Part shown: positions 57,527-64,000 of the stretch, piece by piece | How positions within the stretch are numbered: the stretch's first letter is position 1 | Layout of the letters: each line of letters starts with the position of its first letter | Assembly (NCBI RefSeq): GCF_000004075.3 | Contig: NC_026660.2 | Location: forward strand, 12,214,001 to 12,278,000 | DNA length: 64,000 nucleotides | Reading direction: 5' to 3' | Origin: Cucumis sativus | Lineage: Eukaryota > Streptophyta > Magnoliopsida > Cucurbitales > Cucurbitaceae | Translations under genes and position numbers: made by a program | The notes under the pieces: generated by a model | Database searches by the model: none | Seen by the model: the letters and a program-made list of their open reading frames with translations, nothing else | What the model was told of the DNA's origin: nothing

Positions 57527-60305
57527 GTCTATTAGGAATTTTTTCCTTGGGTTTTGGAGGTTTGAGATGTTCGTCTAATTGATGTTTTTGTTCAATGTAT
57601 TTAGAGGTTTGACTGCAATTAATATGAAAATTTTTGTTTGGTATCACTGTTGTCATTTCTATACTTAACGTGACTATTTGAGATATTATTTGATTTTTTT
57701 ATAAGAAAAATTAAGTTTATAAATATTATTTTTAAATTATTTTTTAAATATGGTAAAACTAAGTGTTTTGTAAGGAAAGATTAAAGAAAATATAGTAAAA
57801 TGAGTTGTAAAGACAAGAAGTATAATTTTAAAATATTAATGACAAGAAATAATGCAGTTTTGGTTAACAATTTAGCGTTTTGTTTCTATGTTTATAAATA
57901 CATTTTTCATTTCAAAATTCCCTTGTTTTCTTCTCTACTTTCTCCTAATATGTTTTAAAACATAACTTGTTTATTTAAGAAATATATATAAAAAAAATGA
58001 TTTATCTGTAAAATGTTATAAAACAGAATTGATAAGGTGTCGAATTGGTTATCATAATATGTGGATTATATTAGTATGTATTTGGGTGTAAACTATTTTA
58101 ACATGGATAGAAAATAATAAGTATTGAATTGTAACAAATTGAGATTAGATGATGTGTAGAAAATACTACACATTTGTAACAAAGAGAGACTCAAAATACT
58201 AGTAGCACACTTAACCGAAGAATAAACATTTGAAAATACTAACTATTATAATTGGAGCTCAAAGAATATGGGAGCCAAACATCCCTTTTAAGAACCGATA
58301 TGGTCGAATAAATAGGACTCAAGGAGGAGGCCCTAAGTGAGGAAACAAAGTCAACACGAAAATGAAAATTCATATGAACGGCTTGAAATGCAACTCGAAA
58401 TTGAGATAGGTTAGAAACTAATCATGTATGATTAATGTTAAAAATTCAAAAGAGCACTTGATTAAGAGTGAAGTTTGTTTTGAATATAAGATAAATATAC
58501 CTCAAAGAAAATTATTGTTTGGGTCAATGAAATTTTGCCCACTAAAACAGAATCTCAAAGCTTCATATTCTCAAGATATGATTATATTCCCTTCTGATTA
58601 AGAAACAAAAAAAAGAAGAAAAAAAATTGGCTAAAATCCCTTTTCATGACTAATGGAAAGAGTTTGATTGTTTTTGTCTCCATGAATGGATTCATAACCC
58701 TAAACCTAAACTTTGTTCCCATACTTCTTTTTAACCCTTTAAACCCAATTATCATTACCTTTGGGTTCATCGTCCCATCTCTACCCCTATTTCAATTCAT
58801 TGTTCTCACTGAAATTTCTCGTTTATGTCCTAATCATCAAGCATGGTAATAACTAAATTAATTATATAGTTGCTATTATTGAAGGCATGTATGTTATATT
58901 TGATGAGATAAAATTATTCTCTAGTAAGATATAATCTACATAAAATAATAACGATTCTGTTGAGGAGGAAGTTTGATAACAAGTGTGTTGGGCCACTTGA
59001 GTTGTGTATGAGAAAGGGAAAGACTTTGGGGGATTTGTATCAAAATCTAAACCAATAAAGGAAATGATTAAAATAATCTAAAGGTTAATAAGAGAGCTGA
59101 ATCTTGAGTTTGAAGGAGATTACGAGTTATCTAATCATACTTAGAACGGATCTTCTAGTTTATAAGAGGATCTATATTTCAAAAACATCTAATGATCAAA
59201 TAAAAAGAAGAAAAGAAAAGAATAAGGTTTGAAGCATATGATGCTTTGTGTAGTGCATTCATAGTCAGCTTTACCCCTAAGCTCCTAGAGAGAGGGGAAA
59301 AACATGAAGAAAGAGAGAGAGATTTGATTCAATGGGATACCAAATTGAGTGTTGTTATGACTTTTTTTAATAATTGCATTTGTTTTTAGGACAAATTGCA
59401 AAAACAACCACAAAGTATGATGTTATTGCATGTATACCTTCACACTTTCGTTAAAAAAATTAAATAAGAAGAAGATATTTTAAACTTACAATGATAGGTC
59501 AAATTTTGATAGTCTAATTTGAATGAGTATAATTACAATTAGTATGATGGAGGAAAATAATACAAGTGTTGAAGGGAAAAAGAAAGAAATGAAATGTTTT
59601 GTTACAGTATTTTCAGCTGTTATTTTGTCTCTGTCTTTTTGTGTTGGAAAAGAAAGTTCAATCCATAAGTTGTAACAAAAAAGAAACATAATTTAATTAT
59701 ATTATTAAACCCAAAGGGCAAAAAAAATTGTTTAAAAAACTTAAGCAATTAACAAAGAAACTGACAGATGAATAACAATAATGTTTCAAAAATGCATAGC
59801 CAAATAACATGCTTAATAGTAAAATAGACAATGACTCAAGTAAGCATATGATGAGAATTGTCTAAAAAAAAGAAGAAGAAAAACCCAAAGCTCCCTTTCC
59901 TTTCTTTCGAATGGAATGCCAAGTGTTCCCGATCTTGATCTCCAGTTTCGGTTTTCTGTTCGGCTTGATGTTCAAGAAGACGAGTTTCCATTTGTCTCAT
60001 CGATTGGAATTTTCGACAAGAATCTTGTCAAGAGGAACCAATCTTTGAACTTAGCTTCTTTGTTGCACAACATTTTTCATTGACTAAGCAAAGCACATTG
60101 CCCATCTCTAAATGCATTGTCTTCCCAACATAGAATCTGCAATTTGCAGGGAAGCCCCTTTTAATGGACCCCAAAGAAAGAAAAAAAACATTGTGAAAAT
60201 GAATTCAATTTCAATCATGTCCTCTTCAAGATATGGAGTTGTATTAAAGTATGTGACAATAATTAAGATTACAACTATACTATATGAAAGCTCAAAGAGG
60301 ACATA

Positions 60306-60335
60306 TTGGCATTGGCATTGGCATTGGCATTGGCA
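60306..60335. repeat. TTGGCA hexamer repeat, five units
   Basis: Five perfect units about 50 bases downstream of the MYB stop codon, so within the 3' UTR. The transcript would carry TGCCAA repeats. Confidence 0.9.
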
Positions 60336-60383
60336 TTTCAAAAGGGAAAAAAAAAAAGGGAAGGTTCAATTCAAATTTTCAAA

Positions 60384-61444
60384 CTATCCATGGGGAAAGC
60401 AATGGCCGGCCTGCATCTGAAAGACCATATTTTGGGGTCCAATGAAGGGTTCATTGACAGCACCTTTTTGTAGGTGGTGCTCAGGTAGCCGAATCCCGGC
60501 AGCATACGAGTTGACACCGAATGCGCCTGGGGACATGAAAACGTTCCCATTGGAATGGTTGAAAACCAAGGCTGCTCCATTATTGTTGTGTTGTTGTTGT
60601 TGGTTCCAATTGAAGGCAGCTCTAGGCACGGTTGATGACGGATTCGAGTGGCGTGGGAGCACGGTTGCGTGCTCCGGTGATACGGATTTCTTGTTCTCCG
60701 GCGATGGACTTCTCGTGTCGTTGAGATTGACGGTTGTTATATCGTGTATGCTCGCTCTCCGCTTATCTTTTCCGCCTGAGAGCTGCCTGATGAAGTATTT
60801 TTGGGCGTGACTAGCTACCTGAGTCGGAGTTCGAGTTACAACAAAATTTCTTGAGATGTTCCTCCAATCCCCTTTCCCATATTTCTTCAACCCCATCAAA
60901 AACAACCTGCAAATTTGTTTACCAATTACAAATCAATCGAACTCAACAGAATTCCACTACAAAAATGGTGTTTGTTCCTGAATTGAACACGATTTTCAAC
61001 AATCAAACCAAACACTTACTTGTGTTCTTCCTCAGTCCATGGAACTCCCTTCTTCCTCTCCTGATCCGCCGACCGTCCCGACGATCGTTTACCGATGAGG
61101 CCATACGATTGCTTGAATCCATCATAGCTATGACTATTGACCCAATCCAATGTAAATTGTGAAGTATCATAGCCAGGAATTGGGATCAAACCAGCTTCAA
61201 TACTACTAACATCAGCTTCCAATTCCTTATACTGCCGGATCACATCCCCAACCGTCTTACCGGGGATCATCGACGCAACCTTCTGCCACCGATCAGGTGT
61301 ATCGGTATCAAAAATCGCAAGAGCGTTCTCGAACATTTTGTTCTCGGCAACGGTCCACCTCGAAGCCTTACCGTCGCCGGAACTCCAACTCATGGTGGAA
61401 ACAAGAGAAGAAGGAGAGGAGAGAATTTCCATTTCCCACTTCAT
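60384..61444 (-). CDS. DIVARICATA-type two-MYB-repeat transcription factor
   Basis: Two exons, 61020-61444 and 60384-60906 (CACAA|GTAAG ... TGCAG|GTTG), give 315 residues. The start at 61444 (MKWEMEIL) matches the family; an in-frame ATG six codons upstream is less likely. The first MYB/SANT repeat spans about residues 28-78 ([18 protein letters not shown] ... [18 protein letters not shown]). The second spans about 132-181 ([19 protein letters not shown] ... VASHAQKYF), with the SHAQKYF motif of I-box-binding MYBs, and is split by the intron at K142. [16 protein letters not shown] follows, then a Gln/Asn-rich tail. Members such as DIVARICATA and Arabidopsis SRM1-like factors regulate development and stress responses. 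The exact target is unknown. Confidence 0.93.
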
Positions 61445-62102
61445 GGAGCTGTGTGGGAACAAAATTCAAAGAGATTCAAAGAAGGTGTTTGTTCATGATT
61501 TTTTTTTCTTTAAAAAAGGAAAAACAGAGAGAAGAGGGAAAATGATTTGTGGGAAGGGATTTTTTGTAAATGAAATGTTAAATAGAGAAGAAACAGGAAG
61601 AACCCAGAGAGAAAATGCACCAAATGGTGGATATTTCACAATAGGAATTTGACAATAAGGGCGTTAAATCAACAAGCATTTCAATGGAATCAGAATACTC
61701 TCTCTCTTTCCCTTTTTTTGTTTTTTTTTTCCCTTCTTCACTCTGAGGAATCTACTCTTCAAAAAAGATGAAAAAAGTCACTGCACCTTTATAAATTCAA
61801 ACCAACAAAAACAACAAAGGAGAATAATAATAATAATAAAAAAGAAAACAAAACAAAACCCAGAATTGGTATAAACCCTAAGTAATTGAAAACTTAATCC
61901 AGAGAGAGAAACAGGGGATGAAATATTCCGGGAAAACAAGGGAGAAAGAGGGTGAAATTTTTATCCGGGAAAAAGGAAATCAAAATCGGGAAAAGGGAAA
62001 GAAAATCTAGAAGGTGAAAAGGGATGGAACTGGGAGATTGAAAGGAAAGCTGAAAAAGGGGGAGAATCCGAGTGGGAGAGGACTGAACTGTAAGCTGTGA
62101 GA

Positions 62103-62129
62103 TTTTTTTTTTTTTTTTTTTTTTTTTTT
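62103..62129. repeat. Poly-T run of 27 bases
   Basis: An uninterrupted T run on the plus strand, poly-A on the MYB gene strand, about 660 bases upstream of its start codon. Confidence 0.95.
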
Positions 62130-62274
62130 GAGTTAGAAACGGAGGAGAAGAAGAAGAGAAAGGGGAAAAAAGGTTGGAGCTCGAAAAGCGAAGCAATGGA
62201 GCGAGCTTCAAGGAATGAATCTAAGAAACACTGGAAAATAAATAATAAATATTGATTATTATATGTTATTTATA

Positions 62275-62343
62275 AAAAAGAAAAAAAAGAAAGAAAGAAA
62301 GAAAGAAAAGAAAGAAAAGAAAGAAAAGAAAGAAAAGAAGAAG
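62275..62343. repeat. AAAG-rich microsatellite
   Basis: Repeated GAAA and GAAAA units continue for about 65 bases. Confidence 0.9.
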
Positions 62344-62349
62344 AAGTGA

Positions 62350-64000
62350 AGTGGGAAGAGAGGTCGAATGTGTTGGATTATGATTGGTAGGTGTGATTAG
62401 TGTGTGGATCCTCCAACTTATGAAAAACTTCCCTCTTTATTTCATTATTCCATCTCTTCTTTTATCGTTCATACCAAAATCACCCCTTTATAAAATATAC
62501 TCAAAACAAATTATATTTCAAACTAAAATTATCTTTAAATTTTAGATTTTAATTTCTATCCACCTCTATATTACATCTTTTTTTTTTTTTTTACTAACAA
62601 TAACAATGTTTATCCCTAATAAAATTTAAATTTTTTATATAATTTAATAGTTCTTTTTTATAAAACTATCATTTACAATAATTTTACTACAAATAAAATC
62701 TTTCTTTTCTCATTTTACTATTTTATTATAATCAAAATATGTTCAACAATTATTTAGAATGATTTTTAATAGTTTTTTTTAAAAATAAAAAGAAGTTGAC
62801 AAACTATTTAGGCTCTATATCAAAATTTGACAAATTATTTTTACATTCCAATTTTGTATGAAGGATAAATATTTTTGTTAAATGTTCTATTTTGTTAATT
62901 TCTTTTGTATTTTTTTTATTTGGCGTTTAGAGTATAAGATTTCATCGTTTAAATCTTCTATTTTATTTTCATAATCTTTGGTAAGAATTTTAAATTGTTT
63001 AGAAGATTAGTAAAAAATGTTAACAAATAACTATGTACCTTTGCATTTCTAAACGATTATGTACCAAAATCTAAACGATTACGTATATTGTATTATACAA
63101 CCGTTAGACTTGAATTTGTTAACAATCATTTACATTGAACTACATGATCATTAATCGCTTACCATATTCAACACGATCATTTAAAATATATTACTTCACT
63201 ACGATCGTCTATGCTCACATTGTTCTATAGCTTTCTTGTCATCGTTTAAAGTTTATTATCCAATCATTTAAATTTAAAACATTTTTTCCCTAGATTAAAA
63301 TGAACTACACAATCTATATCATGATCTAAACCATCGTTTAGAATGTAGTACATGATAGTTTAAAAGAATATTACTCATGTGTGTTTGTCCGATTAATCAC
63401 TTGTTGATCAAAGTATTTTTGGGTATTTCACATCGGGCTATGGGTTTTTTCCTTTTTCATAAGGAATAGTTGCAAATTTAGCAATTATATTTAAAATAGT
63501 TAAGTATACAACAACACTTTTAAAAAATTGGGTATAACAAAATTTGTCAAATTTTGTCAACAATAGAAATCTATCACGGATAGACCTGTGATAGACCATA
63601 CAAGTCTTATCAGCGATAATTTTGCTATATTTGAATTTTTTTTTAAATGTTGTTATATCCTTCATTATTATTCATAAAATAATCATCAATTACAATTACC
63701 CTTTTCAAAATTGTTCTTTACTGTTTAAATATTTTACCGATTTGCTATATTTTTTTTAAAGTTATTTTTCATAATGTATAAAGAAATGTCTATGCTAGTA
63801 TTAACAATGATGGATTTTTTTTAATGGGAATTATCGACAATAAATTAACTCCAAAAACTAATTTATAATTCACTCGATGTAAAGGAAATAAATTGGATAT
63901 TTGAAATTACATAACAAAAATTATAAAAAAAAAAATGCATACTACAAAATATTGGTATAGCTTACCTATTTAATTTTAAAAAACAAAATGATTACTAAAT
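62350..64000. other. AT-rich repeat-derived region at the right edge
   Basis: No gene seen. From 63040 to 63370 short 'acgatca' and 'aacgatta' motifs recur. An inverted repeat at 63570-63595 is listed separately. The 75-residue open frame at 63438-63665 lies across it and is not convincing. Confidence 0.45.
63570..63595. repeat. TCTATCAC/GTGATAGA inverted repeat
   Basis: TCTATCAC at 63570-63577 and GTGATAGA at 63588-63595 are perfect reverse complements around a 10-base loop. I recall such 'ctatcac.gatagac' motifs as frequent in Cucumis intergenic DNA. A looser version occurs near 7600. Confidence 0.6.

Larger units (their letters stand above)
52264..60300. other. Long gene-poor region
   Basis: Eight kilobases without a gene I can support. 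The first few hundred bases are RPL4 3' UTR. A SINE-like remnant (53875-54015) and simple repeats (about 57090-57130, 57239-57290, 57502-57526) are the only structure seen. The segment 54150-54260 has a higher GC content and exon-like texture but no identifiable protein. Confidence 0.45.
61460..62350. other. Upstream region of the MYB gene with homopolymer tracts
   Basis: It holds the MYB 5' UTR and promoter. A run of 27 T bases at 62103-62129 and an AAAG-rich tract at 62275-62343 are the main features. Open frames reading through them are low-complexity artefacts. Confidence 0.5.

Noticed and set aside
61894-62211. 105-residue minus-strand frame upstream of the MYB gene
   Set aside because: It runs through the 27-T homopolymer, giving poly-lysine. 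Its serine/phenylalanine-rich translation is low complexity.
1-64000. tRNA genes, rRNA, CRISPR arrays and bacterial-type operons
   Set aside because: No TpsiC-type motif in a plausible cloverleaf, no rRNA sequence and no spaced direct-repeat array was seen. The window is plant nuclear DNA.

Overview
This is nuclear DNA of a dicot plant. It is AT-rich, its genes carry short GT-AG introns, several proteins have plastid transit peptides, and there are plant Ty3/gypsy and CACTA relics. The repeat style and protein similarity suggest a cucurbit such as Cucumis, but that is a judgement from memory and no search was run.

Left third (1-20 kb): about 6 kb of degraded repeats, including a CACTA-type end inside an older LTR-like repeat and a broken arginine/serine-rich reading frame. 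Three minus-strand genes follow: a PH-domain protein (PH1 type), a four-exon NAD(P)H:quinone oxidoreductase (FQR1 type) and a 16-exon CDC6. CDC6 intron 9 holds a decayed chromodomain Ty3/gypsy element lying antisense to the gene. A solo LTR of a related element sits inside it with a perfect 5-bp target duplication. The CDC6 promoter has a palindromic E2F site.

Middle (20-43 kb): CACTA transposase remnants, an LTR-like repeat, long AT-rich gene-poor stretches, a two-exon plastid-type TPR protein (+), a single-exon C2H2 zinc-finger protein (-) and a truncated MAPKKK-like kinase pseudogene (+).

Right third (43-64 kb): TSP9, a thylakoid phosphoprotein (+); a small plant protein of the type often labelled Josephin-like (-); a true Josephin-domain deubiquitinase gene (-) whose intron carries a tandem copy of its own splice acceptor; a broken cyclophilin copy (+); the plastid ribosomal protein L4 gene (+); and a DIVARICATA-type two-MYB transcription factor (-). 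The remainder is AT-rich sequence with simple repeats.

The genes do not form an operon or a single pathway. What links them is conserved neighbourhood: from memory, PH1, CDC6, TPR, zinc finger and Josephin lie together on Arabidopsis chromosome 2, and CDC6, TPR, Josephin-related and RPL4 on chromosome 1. I found no previously undescribed system. The most unusual items are the nested retroelement in CDC6, the duplicated splice acceptor in the Josephin gene, and two unannotated gene fragments (cyclophilin and kinase).
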